From: Flavobacteriaceae bacterium | GTDB lineage: Bacteria > Bacteroidota > Bacteroidia > Flavobacteriales > Flavobacteriaceae | DNA: 64,000 bases | Assembly: GCA_016744415.1 (NCBI GenBank) | Contig: JADGEL010000005.1 | Coordinates: 219,717 to 283,716, forward strand | Reading direction: 5' to 3' | Shown here: piece after piece, positions 33,804 to 43,184 of the stretch | Layout of the letters: every line of letters starts with the position of its first letter | Numbering within the stretch: the first letter of the stretch is position 1 | Translations under genes and position numbers: made by a program | Notes under the pieces: generated by a model | Told to the model about the DNA's origin: nothing | The model's database searches: none | Seen by the model: only the letters and a program-made list of their open reading frames with translations

Positions 33804-35051
33804 TTAAAAATTTCTATCTGGATGAAACGGTTTCAAATCTAATGTAGGTTTTTGTTCAGAAATTATCTCTGACACTAATTTTCCAGTTGCTGGACCTAAA
33901 CTCCAACCCATCATAGCATGACCAGAAGCAATTGTTAAATTAATGCATTTTGAAGATTTACCAATAAAGGGCAGTCCATCTGGAGAACAAGGGCGCAATC
34001 CACATTGAACTTCTTTCTTTTCTTCTTCAGTAATTTTTAATCCGTTGTAATAATTTTGTCCTGCATCCGCAATTGCATTTACACGAACTGGATTTATTGT
34101 GTGATTGATTCCTCCTATTTCCATCGTTCCAGCAAATCGAGTAAATCCATTCATTGGTGTGACAGCTACTTTTGCTTCCATCAAAATAGTTGGAATAGTA
34201 ATTCCTGTTTCTCTTTCAATGTTTATTCTATATCCTTTTCCTGCTTGAATCAATAAATTCAATCCTAATTTTTTTGATAATAATGGACTCCAACTTCCAG
34301 CTGCCAAGACAACCTCATCTGCATTCAACTCTCTTTTATCTGTAATTACTTTAGAGATTGTATTGTTAGAGACAACAACATCTTTTACTTCTTCTTGTGC
34401 TAGAATTTCTACTCCAATTGTTTTTAAATAATTGACCATTTGCGACATGAAATGTGAGGGAGTCATATGAGAATCGCAATCATAATACACCGCTCCTTTT
34501 ATATTTAAATTGGCATTCGGCTCCAATTTTTCTACTTCTTTTTTAGATAGGTTTTTTACTCCTAATCCTTCTTGAATTGCTCTTTGACCAACTTTCCATT
34601 CTTCCTCTCCTACTTTTTCTGTTTGATAGGCCATTAACAACCCTTTTCGTTCGTAATGAAAATCGAACTCGTTTGAAGCTTTAAAAGCTTCGAACAAGTC
34701 TCTACTTAACAAGTTGATGTCTTTAATTATTCGAACCGAACTTTCTACCTTTTTAGCGTTCGCTGATTTTTTAAACGCCCATATCCATTTTAAAAATTCT
34801 GCATCTAATCTAGGTTTTACATAAAAAGGGCTACTTGAATTAAACATCCATTTAATTCCTTTGGTAATCATTCCTGGTGCTGCCAACGAAATGATATGAC
34901 TCGGTGTAATATATCCAGCATTTACATAAGATGCTCCGCTTGTAAAATCTGATTTATCAATTACTGTAACTTGATGCCCTTCTTTTTGAAGGTAATATGC
35001 AGAACTCAATCCTATAATTCCACCTCCAATAATTACAACTTTTTTACTCAT
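33804..35051 (-). CDS. FAD-dependent D-amino acid oxidoreductase, predicted D-hydroxyproline dehydrogenase
   Basis: A 415-aa DAO-family flavoprotein with the dinucleotide motif VVIIGGGIIGLSSAYYL at the N-terminus and the C-terminal GLRPCSPDGLPFIG and SGHAMMGWSLGPATG motifs of DadA-type dehydrogenases. In hydroxyproline catabolism this type oxidises cis-4-hydroxy-D-proline, made by the epimerase at 37332, to 1-pyrroline-4-hydroxy-2-carboxylate. The ATG at 35051 is one base after the preceding stop and begins MSKKVVIIGG, so it is preferred over an ATG at 35066. The substrate is assigned from operon context. Confidence 0.87.
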   Translation of the reverse strand: MSKKVVIIGGGIIGLSSAYYLQKEGHQVTVIDKSDFTSGASYVNAGYITPSHIISLAAPGMITKGIKWMFNSSSPFYVKPRLDAEFLKWIWAFKKSANAKKVESSVRIIKDINLLSRDLFEAFKASNEFDFHYERKGLLMAYQTEKVGEEEWKVGQRAIQEGLGVKNLSKKEVEKLEPNANLNIKGAVYYDCDSHMTPSHFMSQMVNYLKTIGVEILAQEEVKDVVVSNNTISKVITDKRELNADEVVLAAGSWSPLLSKKLGLNLLIQAGKGYRINIERETGITIPTILMEAKVAVTPMNGFTRFAGTMEIGGINHTINPVRVNAIADAGQNYYNGLKITEEEKKEVQCGLRPCSPDGLPFIGKSSKCINLTIASGHAMMGWSLGPATGKLVSEIISEQKPTLDLKPFHPDRNF

Positions 35052-35052
35052 A

Positions 35053-37305
35053 TTACTTCCATTCAAAATTCCAAATCGGAGTTTCTCCTTTTAAATGCTC
35101 TACAAAATAATTCCAACGCTTTTTGGTAAAATAACTTCTTGCTTTCCCAGTATACCCATGTCGCTGGCTTGGTAAAATTAATAAATCAAAATCTTTGTCG
35201 GCATTTATCAATGCTTCTGCTAATTTAAAGGTTGCAGACGGATTTACATTTTCGTCTATTCCACCATGAACTAACAACAATTTCCCTTTGAGGTTTGGTG
35301 CCATTGTTATATTTGAAACTTCTTCATACGATTCATCAACAGGCCAACCCATATACATTTCTGGCCACCACGCTTTCTCCATTCTAAAGTCATGATCGGC
35401 ACTACTTGCTACTCCCACTTTATAAAAATCTGGGAAGGCCAATAATGCATGACCCGTGTCAAAACCACCTGCAGAATGACCAAAAATTCCAACTTTATCA
35501 ATATCTATATAACTGTATGTTTTTGCCAAATACTTTATTGCCAAAACATGATCTTCCAAATTGTTTCCCATATTTTTATAAGAATGATTCAAAAATTCTT
35601 TGGAGCGACCACTGGTTCCTAAACCATCCATTTGCACAACAATAAATCCAAGTTCAGCTAAAGATTGATTGTAAAAACTCCAGTTAAATGATTTCGGAAA
35701 TCGCTGTGTATGTGGCCCTGTATAAGTTGCATCAATAATTGGATATTTCTTAGAAATATCAAAATTTGATGGTTTCCAAAAAGCTCCGTACATTTTTGTT
35801 TTCTCGTCCTTTGCTATCAATTCAAAAACTTCTGGAGATTTAAACCCTTTATTTGTAAAATGCGAAATATCTGCCTGTGTTAATTGAGTGATTATTTTTC
35901 CATCTTTTGACTTTCTTAATACGGTTTTGGTTGGAGTAGAAATTGTTGAATACGAATCTTTAAAATAAGAACCATCTTCTGAAAAATCAACATCATGATG
36001 CATCATTTCTGGTGTAAGCAACTCCATTTTCCCTTTGGTATCAATTTTATATAATTGCTGATGGTAAGGATTTATTGTACTATCAACACCCGAAGCCATA
36101 AAATAAATTTCTCCGGTTTTTTCGTCTAAGTATTCAATATCGTTTATCACAAAATCACCTTGTGTTAAAGGCTTAATATTTCCTTCAAAATCGCATTCGT
36201 ATAGCTGACGCCAACCACTTCTTTGTGACAGGAATATTAGTTTATTTTGTCCTTCAAAATTCCAAAATCTAAAATCATCAATATTGGTTTTAGAAGTTTC
36301 AGTAATTAGGTTTTTAGAAGAACCTGAATTCAAATCAAGTAAAACAATTTCTTCTTTTTGATAACCTCTTTGAGGAATTCTAGCCAACACTTCACCAGAT
36401 TTTTCAGTCCATTGTGTACTTACTGAATTGATATGGGTTTGCTTTGGAAGTGATGTCTTAACTTCCTTTTGAGTATCAATATTAAAGAACACTGGTTTTT
36501 GATGCACCATGGTTGTATCTCCAGGAGAACCTCTATAATAGGAAAGTAATTTTGGTTTGTACAAAGAATCTATGCTCCAATCTAACAAATACATTTTCTC
36601 AGCATTTCTAAAATCAACTACATTCGTTTTAAAATATTTAGAATCTGATGACCAATCAACATAAAAGTGTTTTGGTCGGTCTCCATTTTCACCTTCAACA
36701 ATATCATACCAGCCATACCATGTTGCATATTCATAATCCTTTTTACCATCAAAAGTTAATTGATATTCCTTATCAGAATCAACAGATTTTATATATAAGT
36801 TAAATTCTTTTGTAAATGCAATCCACTTTCCATCTGGCGATTTAGATTCAAACTCATTTTTTGGTTCTTCCTCCTTTGCCTCTTGCTTTGAAAAAATAAA
36901 ATCCTTTAAATTCAATTCATACTTTTGGCTGTTATAACTGAATTGAATTCCGTTTTTTACAGATTCAATAGCACCAATAGAAATGGAGTTGGCCTTAATA
37001 GTGTCTTTGGTAAATTTCGAAAATGTATCAGCGAATTTGTTATGGTCAAAAAGCAATTCAACCTTACCTTTCTTAAAATTTACCGTTTTGTACGTTTTAG
37101 TTTCTTTTGAATAATCTACAAACCAAATACCACTTTTGTCTTTAAACCAATGAACTTCAGTCGTTAGATTAAAGACTGTTTTGTTATTGCTATTTGCATA
37201 CAAATAGCTAACTGCTCGCTTGTAATCGTCTTGTGTTATCTCTTGTGCTTTTGAAATTAATACAACAAATAATAAAAGTGTGAATAGTTTAAATCTTCTC
37301 TTCAT
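35053..37305 (-). CDS. S9 family prolyl peptidase, dipeptidyl-peptidase IV type
   Basis: A 750-aa exported protein (signal MKRRFKLFTLLLFVVLISKA). It has a DPPIV N-terminal beta-propeller and a C-terminal alpha/beta-hydrolase with nucleophile Ser in GIFGHSAGGFD, Asp in VHGGIDENVN and His in SQRHGY. DPP-IV-type enzymes remove X-Pro dipeptides from N-termini, which suits Gly-Pro-Hyp repeats. GHSAGG replaces the more usual GWSYGG. It lies between the epimerase and the D-amino-acid dehydrogenase genes, showing that periplasmic peptide trimming is co-expressed with hydroxyproline breakdown. Confidence 0.9.
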   Translation of the reverse strand: MKRRFKLFTLLLFVVLISKAQEITQDDYKRAVSYLYANSNNKTVFNLTTEVHWFKDKSGIWFVDYSKETKTYKTVNFKKGKVELLFDHNKFADTFSKFTKDTIKANSISIGAIESVKNGIQFSYNSQKYELNLKDFIFSKQEAKEEEPKNEFESKSPDGKWIAFTKEFNLYIKSVDSDKEYQLTFDGKKDYEYATWYGWYDIVEGENGDRPKHFYVDWSSDSKYFKTNVVDFRNAEKMYLLDWSIDSLYKPKLLSYYRGSPGDTTMVHQKPVFFNIDTQKEVKTSLPKQTHINSVSTQWTEKSGEVLARIPQRGYQKEEIVLLDLNSGSSKNLITETSKTNIDDFRFWNFEGQNKLIFLSQRSGWRQLYECDFEGNIKPLTQGDFVINDIEYLDEKTGEIYFMASGVDSTINPYHQQLYKIDTKGKMELLTPEMMHHDVDFSEDGSYFKDSYSTISTPTKTVLRKSKDGKIITQLTQADISHFTNKGFKSPEVFELIAKDEKTKMYGAFWKPSNFDISKKYPIIDATYTGPHTQRFPKSFNWSFYNQSLAELGFIVVQMDGLGTSGRSKEFLNHSYKNMGNNLEDHVLAIKYLAKTYSYIDIDKVGIFGHSAGGFDTGHALLAFPDFYKVGVASSADHDFRMEKAWWPEMYMGWPVDESYEEVSNITMAPNLKGKLLLVHGGIDENVNPSATFKLAEALINADKDFDLLILPSQRHGYTGKARSYFTKKRWNYFVEHLKGETPIWNFEWK

Positions 37306-37331
37306 TTAAAATGTTTTTTTTTGAATTTAAA

Positions 37332-38342
37332 TTAAATAACCTGAAACCCATGAGCATATGGATCATCATCTTCATCAATAATAATAGTGTTATAACCGTA
37401 TACTTTCGCCCATCCTTGAATACTAGGAATAATTGCTAGTTTACTATCAAGAGTCGTTTCTTCTTCTACTCTCCCAATAAATTTTGAGCCAATAAAACTC
37501 TCATGAATATACTCCTCACCTAATTTTAATTTACCCTTGGCATGTAATTGTGCCATTCGAGCAGAAGTTCCTGTTCCACAAGGTGAGCGATCAATTGCTT
37601 TATCACCATAAAAAACGGCATTTCTACCAGAAGATGTTGGGTCTAATGGATTTCCAGTCCAAAGCATATGAGTTACATCTCTAAAAGTATCATTCTCTGG
37701 GTGGATAAACATATCTAGATATTTCTCATTGATTAGATCTCTTACAACTTGACTAAATTGAACGATTTGACTCGCAGTAAAATCATGTACTCCACTAAAG
37801 TTTTGTTGTGGATCTACAATGGCATAATAGTTTCCTCCATAGGCTACGTCAAACGTAATTTCTCCCAATTCAGGACAATCAATCGTCAACCCTTCTGCTG
37901 CCAAATAACTTTTTACATTGGTCAATTTTACCCAATCTACTTTTTTACCGGTTTGTCTATATTCAATTTTCACCAAACCTGCGGGAGCTTCCATATTTAT
38001 TTTTCCAGGAATTTTAGGAGTTATCAATCCTTCTTCAATAGCAATAGTAATAGTTCCAATAGTTCCATGACCGCACATTGGCAAGCAACCAGAAGTTTCG
38101 ATAAACAGAATTCCAAAATCGTTTTCTAGATTATGGGGCGGAAATAAAATACTTCCACTCATCATATCATGCCCTCTCGGTTCAAACATCAACCCTTTAC
38201 GAATCCAATCATATTCTTTTAAAAAATGTTGCCGCTTTTCACTCATATTTGCCCCAACCAAATTTGGACCACCACCAGCAACTACTCTTACTGGGTTACC
38301 ACAGGTATGTGCATCTACACAAAAAAAAGTTTTTCTACTCAT
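37332..38342 (-). CDS. 4-hydroxyproline 2-epimerase (proline racemase family)
   Basis: The 336-aa protein has both catalytic cysteines of proline racemase-type enzymes: Cys90 in PMCGHG and Cys255 in SPCGTG. Family landmarks include DAHTCGNPVRVV and FEPRGHDMMSG. With a D-amino-acid dehydrogenase, DapA-type deaminase and semialdehyde dehydrogenase in the same operon, epimerisation of trans-4-hydroxy-L-proline to cis-4-hydroxy-D-proline is the obvious role rather than proline racemisation. It overlaps the upstream peptidase gene by 8 bases. Confidence 0.92.
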   Translation of the reverse strand: MSRKTFFCVDAHTCGNPVRVVAGGGPNLVGANMSEKRQHFLKEYDWIRKGLMFEPRGHDMMSGSILFPPHNLENDFGILFIETSGCLPMCGHGTIGTITIAIEEGLITPKIPGKINMEAPAGLVKIEYRQTGKKVDWVKLTNVKSYLAAEGLTIDCPELGEITFDVAYGGNYYAIVDPQQNFSGVHDFTASQIVQFSQVVRDLINEKYLDMFIHPENDTFRDVTHMLWTGNPLDPTSSGRNAVFYGDKAIDRSPCGTGTSARMAQLHAKGKLKLGEEYIHESFIGSKFIGRVEEETTLDSKLAIIPSIQGWAKVYGYNTIIIDEDDDPYAHGFQVI

Positions 38343-40065
38343 TCAAAGTATTGTCTATATAATTATTTACGCGTTCTTCTAAAATAGAGAGTGTCACTGT
38401 TCCTTGTTCTAAAATGACTTCGTGAAACTCACGAATATCAAATTTCACTCCGAGTTCTTTTTCCGCTTTTAGTCGCATTTCTCTAATTTTTAACTCGCCT
38501 ATTTTATACGATAAAGCTTGCCCAGGCCAAGAAATGTATCGGTCTGTTTCAGTATTAATTTCATGTAAAGACAATGCTGTATTGGAAGCCATATAATCTA
38601 CTACCTGCTCACGTGACCAACCAAAAGCATGAATTCCAGTATCTACCACCAAACGACAAGCTCTCCACATTTCATAAGTCAACTGACCAAATTTTTCATA
38701 TGGTGTTGTGTACATTCTCATTTCATCAGCTAAAAATTCAGAATACAATCCCCACCCTTCTCCATAAGCAGAGAGGTATAAATTTTTTCTAAATTGAGGG
38801 ATACTATCACCCAGCTCATTATTTAATGATCCTTGTAAATGATGACCTGGAACTGCTTCATGAACCGTCAATGCTGGTAATGTATATAATGTTCTACTTG
38901 GCAAATCATAAGTATTCACCCAATAATATCCAGGTTCTGTACTGTTTTTTGATGTACCCACGTAACGGCCACCTGTATATTTTGGCGCAATAGCATCTGG
39001 TACAGGTGCCACTCCATATGGTTTTCGAGGCAAGGTCTTAAAATATTTTGGCAATTGTGCATCGGCACGTTTAGCCATGTCTCTTGCTATCATCAAAATT
39101 TCCTTTGGTGTTTTGGCAAAGAACTGTTCATCGGTTCTTAAGAATTCAAAAAACTCTTCAAAGCTTCCTTCAAATTTCAATTCTTTGATGATTTGCTCCA
39201 TTTGTGCTTTTATTCTAGCAACTTCCTTTAGTCCAATTTGGTGAATATCATCTGCCGTATATTGAGTACTAGTGGTATAAAAATTTATACGATCTTGATA
39301 ATAGGCTTTTCCATTAGGTGTATCTGATGCACCTAAAGTGGTTCTTGTTTTTGGGAAATATTCTTTCTCAAAAAATGTTTTGATTCTTTTAAACTGTGGA
39401 GTCACATTATTTTCTATTGCATTCTGAGCAGCAATTAACACAGAGTCCTTTTGAGTTTCCGTTAAATCATTAGGTAAGTTTTTAAAAGGTGAATAGAAAT
39501 AACTCTCTTCAAAATTTTCAACAATATGATCGTCATAAGAAGATTCATATCCTTTAAAAATCACCAAAGGTTGCGAAACTCCTTTTTCCAATCCTTCTCG
39601 TAAATTCACAAAATTTTGATCAACAAATTCTGGAATTGCATTCAATATATTTAAGTAATCTTTTACAGACTCATAATTATTGAGTGGTCTTACGTTATAC
39701 CCCAAACTACTATGAAATCCTGAATCAGAAAGTAGTGGATTTAAATAGCTTTCAAATTTGAAATATGCAATCTGATCATTTAAAACAAACGTCAATAATT
39801 GATGTGAAATTTTATTTGTTTCACTCAATCCATCTGATGAAATCTTGGATAATTGATTTAGTAAATCTTGAGCAAATTCAGCCTCAGATTTATAATACTC
39901 CTTAGTATACAAACCTAAAGGGTAGGCTTTATAGTCATACCCCTCATGCTTTTGATATTTTACAATTAATGAATCTAACTCAGATGAATTTTGTTGGGCA
40001 TCTGAAGTCCAACTAAATAATACTAATACAATTAAAAAACTAAAGAAGCGGTTCACAAAAATCAT
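38335..40065 (-). CDS. DUF885 family zinc peptidase, exported
   Basis: The 576-aa protein begins with a signal peptide (FFSFLIVLVLFSWTSDAQ). It has the DUF885 features: a metallopeptidase HEAVPGHHLQ motif near residue 400, PLGLYTKEYYKSEAE near the start and GWGLYSEFLADEM. DUF885 proteins resemble carboxypeptidase Taq/M32-like and M3-like gluzincins, and most members are uncharacterised. Placement between the aldehyde dehydrogenase and epimerase genes suggests it releases short peptides or amino acids for the hydroxyproline pathway. It is probably periplasmic. Confidence 0.87.
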   Translation of the reverse strand: MIFVNRFFSFLIVLVLFSWTSDAQQNSSELDSLIVKYQKHEGYDYKAYPLGLYTKEYYKSEAEFAQDLLNQLSKISSDGLSETNKISHQLLTFVLNDQIAYFKFESYLNPLLSDSGFHSSLGYNVRPLNNYESVKDYLNILNAIPEFVDQNFVNLREGLEKGVSQPLVIFKGYESSYDDHIVENFEESYFYSPFKNLPNDLTETQKDSVLIAAQNAIENNVTPQFKRIKTFFEKEYFPKTRTTLGASDTPNGKAYYQDRINFYTTSTQYTADDIHQIGLKEVARIKAQMEQIIKELKFEGSFEEFFEFLRTDEQFFAKTPKEILMIARDMAKRADAQLPKYFKTLPRKPYGVAPVPDAIAPKYTGGRYVGTSKNSTEPGYYWVNTYDLPSRTLYTLPALTVHEAVPGHHLQGSLNNELGDSIPQFRKNLYLSAYGEGWGLYSEFLADEMRMYTTPYEKFGQLTYEMWRACRLVVDTGIHAFGWSREQVVDYMASNTALSLHEINTETDRYISWPGQALSYKIGELKIREMRLKAEKELGVKFDIREFHEVILEQGTVTLSILEERVNNYIDNTLNE

Positions 40066-40076
40066 AAGCTACATTT

Positions 40077-41660
40077 TTAACTATTATTATTTGATAATTC
40101 TCCATTCACCAACCTAGTAATTTCCATTGAATTCTCATTTTGTAATTCAACTGGCAATAAAGCATTTGGCCAATCTTGATAACTCATTGGTCTTACCCAC
40201 CGTTTTATTGAATGAATCCCAACCGCAGTAAATCTACTATCAGTAGATGCTGGATAAGGCCCTCCATGATTCATTGAAGGACACACCTCAACACCTGTAG
40301 GCACTCCATTAAATATCAATCGACCTACTCTATTTTGAAGTGCCGCAATGACACCATTATAATTAAATTCCTCTTGATTATCTGCAATCACTGTTCCTGT
40401 TAATTGTCCTTCTAAATTAGAGATAATAGTTTCTAATTGTTCTGTACTATCACATTGTACCACTATTGAAAATGGTCCAAATACTTCTTGATGTAATGTT
40501 GGGTTTTGCAAAAACACATCTCCATCAACAGTTAAAACACCATGTTGTGCATAATTGTCTTTTACATCTGAACTGTAGTTGGCTACAATGTTTGTGTTAT
40601 TTTGTGAAACTGCTTTTTCTTTATTTGTGTTGTATGCACCTAAAATATTTGGATGCAACATACACATTGGATCAATTTTCAAAATCTCTTCGCCCAAAGT
40701 ATTTATAAAATCTGACAAACCATCACCTTTCAATCCGAAGATTAATCCTGGATTTGTACAAAACTGTCCTGTACCTAAAGTTATAGAACCTGCATAGACT
40801 TTTCCTAAATCTACACCTCTATTTTTTAGTGCACTTGGTAACATCACAACTGGGTTCACTGAGCCCATTTCTGCAAAAACAGGAATTGGCTCTTCACGAT
40901 TCGAAGCCAAATCATACAAAGCTCTACCACCTTTAATACTTCCTGTAAAACCGACTGCTTTCACTCCTGGATGAGAAACTAGCTGAGTTCCTACTTCAAT
41001 ACCACTACTATTAATATTTGAGAAAACACCATTTGGCATTCCTGTGGTTACCGCTGCTTTAATAATTGCCGAAGCTACTAATTCACCTGTCCCTGCATGC
41101 ATAGGGTGTGATTTTACAATTACTGGACAACCAGCAGCTAAAGCTGCAGCTGTATCTCCACCTGCTGTTGAATAAGCCAACGGAAAATTACTCGCTCCAA
41201 AAACTACAATAGGACCTAACGGCACCAACATTTTACGCACATCTGGTTTTGCCATTGGCACTCTATCTGGTTGTGCTGTATCAATCGTTGCGTCTACCCA
41301 CGATCCTTCTTCAACCAAAGCTGCAAATGATTTTAACTGACCAATTGTTCTTCCTCGTTCTCCTTTTGCTCTGCCTTCTGGCAATCCAGTTTCTGAACAA
41401 TAGGTTTCAATCAAGGCATCACCCAAATTTAATATTTCATCAGCAATCGCATTTAAAAATACTGCTTTTCTTACTCCAGAAATTTTACTGAAAGATTTGT
41501 ATGCTGCTGACGCCAACATAACTGCTTCCTCTATTTCTGTATTTGTTGCTTCAAAAAAAGTGTTTTCGTTTTCTACATTCAACTGTGGGTTAAATGTTTT
41601 AAAAGTAATAGTTCCTTTTGATGATTTTGAACTTCCTATATAATTTTTACCTGTAATCAT
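40077..41660 (-). CDS. Aldehyde dehydrogenase, predicted 2,5-dioxopentanoate (2-oxoglutarate semialdehyde) dehydrogenase
   Basis: A 527-aa NADP-type aldehyde dehydrogenase. The Rossmann segment LGPIVVFGASNFPLAYSTAGGD, general base Glu in PVFAEMGSVNPV and catalytic Cys in TGQFCTNPG are intact. The long form with C-terminal WPNALLP matches 2-oxoglutarate semialdehyde dehydrogenases that finish hydroxyproline (and pentose/glucarate) pathways. It would oxidise the product of the DapA-type deaminase to 2-oxoglutarate. Its ATG overlaps the DUF1272 stop, and a 26-codon decayed copy of its start is found at 41938-42018. Confidence 0.9.
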   Translation of the reverse strand: MITGKNYIGSSKSSKGTITFKTFNPQLNVENENTFFEATNTEIEEAVMLASAAYKSFSKISGVRKAVFLNAIADEILNLGDALIETYCSETGLPEGRAKGERGRTIGQLKSFAALVEEGSWVDATIDTAQPDRVPMAKPDVRKMLVPLGPIVVFGASNFPLAYSTAGGDTAAALAAGCPVIVKSHPMHAGTGELVASAIIKAAVTTGMPNGVFSNINSSGIEVGTQLVSHPGVKAVGFTGSIKGGRALYDLASNREEPIPVFAEMGSVNPVVMLPSALKNRGVDLGKVYAGSITLGTGQFCTNPGLIFGLKGDGLSDFINTLGEEILKIDPMCMLHPNILGAYNTNKEKAVSQNNTNIVANYSSDVKDNYAQHGVLTVDGDVFLQNPTLHQEVFGPFSIVVQCDSTEQLETIISNLEGQLTGTVIADNQEEFNYNGVIAALQNRVGRLIFNGVPTGVEVCPSMNHGGPYPASTDSRFTAVGIHSIKRWVRPMSYQDWPNALLPVELQNENSMEITRLVNGELSNNNS

Positions 41661-41923
41661 TTTGATTGAATTCTTTTTAAGTGTGCTTCTATATCAACTG
41701 GTTTATGAACAATTTTTGCTGATACTGGATATTTTTTAAGTAATGCTTTTGGTCGAATTGGTCGTTCTACAAAACCGCCTCCGCAATTGGAACAAACACC
41801 ATGTAATGTTACATCAACACAACTTTTACAAAAAGTACATTCAAAAGTACAAATCATTGCTTCATCAGAATCGAAGGGTAATTTTTTATTGCAATTTTCG
41901 CATGTTGGTCGTATTTCTAACAT
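41657..41923 (-). CDS. DUF1272 family zinc-ribbon protein
   Basis: An 88-aa protein with four Cys pairs or near-pairs: CENCNKK, CTFECTFCKSC and CSNCGG, followed by FVERPIRP, which is the DUF1272 pattern. The cysteines suggest zinc binding. The function is unknown, but a small DUF1272 gene is translationally coupled here to the aldehyde dehydrogenase through a 4-base overlap. A degenerate remnant of another DUF1272 C-terminus sits just upstream at 42019-42088. Confidence 0.82.
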   Translation of the reverse strand: MLEIRPTCENCNKKLPFDSDEAMICTFECTFCKSCVDVTLHGVCSNCGGGFVERPIRPKALLKKYPVSAKIVHKPVDIEAHLKRIQSK

Positions 41924-41937
41924 ATTTTCTATTTATG

Positions 41938-42088
41938 TTAAGGATTGAAACGGCATCCTTTTGTTTTATTTCCGTTGGCAGATAATTGGTTGCCTATGTA
42001 ATTTTTCCCTGTAATCATCTTTACTTATTTTTTAAGTGTTTTTTTCAAATTTACTGGTTTGTAAGTTATTTTTTTATATTTGAAAGGC
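41938..42088 (-). pseudogene. Remnant of a second DUF1272-aldehyde dehydrogenase junction
   Basis: On the minus strand, bases 42088-42019 encode a decayed DUF1272 C-terminus (KKITYKPVNLKKTLKK then stop, compare AKIVHKPVDIEAHLKR). From the ATG at 42018 a 26-codon ORF begins MITGKNYIG, identical to the first nine residues of the aldehyde dehydrogenase, keeps FNP in register, and stops at 41938. Gene order and start spacing mirror the intact junction at 41634-41720. This is best explained as the scar of a tandem duplication or gene replacement in which most of one copy was deleted. Confidence 0.75.
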
Positions 42089-43045
42089 TTAACCTATTAA
42101 GTCCAGAACTTCAAGTCTTTCTTTTGCCAGAATATATCTTGCACGGACATCATCAATTTGCTGTTGAGTTAATTTCTTACCAAAGGTACGAAGCCCACCA
42201 GCAACATCATTATGATGAATTCCCATAGCAAGCTTAAGATATTCCATAAGCAACGGCTGAGCATCCAGATATGATAATGAATTTAAAGCCTGAGAAATTT
42301 TGTTTGCCTCAGCCCATTCTCCATTTAAAACATACTCCTGCATAGTAACACTCGCTTTTGGGAAGATACAACCAACACCTGTAATTCCACCACATGCTCC
42401 TGCTAGTCCTGCATGTACAGTTACTGTGTCTACTCCTGCTAAAATTTTTAAATCTTTGTTCTCTAACATCATCGTTTCAATAATTGAAACATCTATAGTC
42501 GATATTTTAAGAGCAGTAACATTTGGAAGAATAGAAAGTCTTAAAAGAAGACTAGCTGAGAGTGCATGATAACCAGCTGCATCAGGATTATTATAAGGCA
42601 TAATTGTAACGCCTGCATCTCTTGCAGTTGACTCCGCAAGCTTATAGTACTCATACATTTCTTCATCAGAAGGAAGCTCCTTAGTTTTAGGAGGCATAAC
42701 CATGACTGTATCAACTCCAACTGTTGCAAGTCCTTCAACAATTTTGGCAAGTTCTTCCTTAGTTTCCGCTGCTGCTCCGCTAATCAACGGGACATTGTAT
42801 TCTTTAGCAACCTTAGAAAGGGATTTAAGTAAAGAAAGACGCTGCTTGGTACTCAGATAACTATTCTCACCCAAGGTTCCAGAACCGACAAGTCCGCTCA
42901 TTCTGCTTCCGCCCTTTCCTTGAGCTTTTAAAATACCTGCAGCCTGTTTTTGTGTTGCATCAAGGTCAATTTCAAGAGAACCTGATTTAGATTCTTTCAA
43001 CCATGTAAACACGGCTGGCATTACACCATTCCATTGTATACTCAT
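42089..43045 (-). CDS. DapA family protein, predicted 1-pyrroline-4-hydroxy-2-carboxylate deaminase
   Basis: A 318-aa (beta/alpha)8 barrel of the dihydrodipicolinate synthase/N-acetylneuraminate lyase superfamily. GSGTLGENSYLS matches the G-TGE substrate loop, a Tyr is in MPYNNPD, and the Schiff-base Lys is in TALKISTID. In hydroxyproline operons this family deaminates pyrroline-4-hydroxy-2-carboxylate to 2-oxoglutarate semialdehyde. Two sampled 60-base rows inside it are 43-48% GC, above the AT-rich neighbours, and the scar of an older gene arrangement lies at its 3' end, so it may have been acquired separately. It is the first gene of the operon. Confidence 0.87.
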   Translation of the reverse strand: MSIQWNGVMPAVFTWLKESKSGSLEIDLDATQKQAAGILKAQGKGGSRMSGLVGSGTLGENSYLSTKQRLSLLKSLSKVAKEYNVPLISGAAAETKEELAKIVEGLATVGVDTVMVMPPKTKELPSDEEMYEYYKLAESTARDAGVTIMPYNNPDAAGYHALSASLLLRLSILPNVTALKISTIDVSIIETMMLENKDLKILAGVDTVTVHAGLAGACGGITGVGCIFPKASVTMQEYVLNGEWAEANKISQALNSLSYLDAQPLLMEYLKLAMGIHHNDVAGGLRTFGKKLTQQQIDDVRARYILAKERLEVLDLIG

Positions 43046-43184
43046 TGTATCAAATATTTTTTTTGGTAAAATTACTACTGATATTTGAATAATATTTAGT
43101 TGAAAATATCCATTAACAATACAATTTTATCCACATAATAAATTATTGCTCATTATTTGGGTAATTTTTAACTACTATTGTAGT

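Noticed and set aside
42300..42569. 89-codon plus-strand frame inside the DapA-type gene
   Set aside because: It is a shadow of a well-supported enzyme gene with intact catalytic motifs on the other strand.
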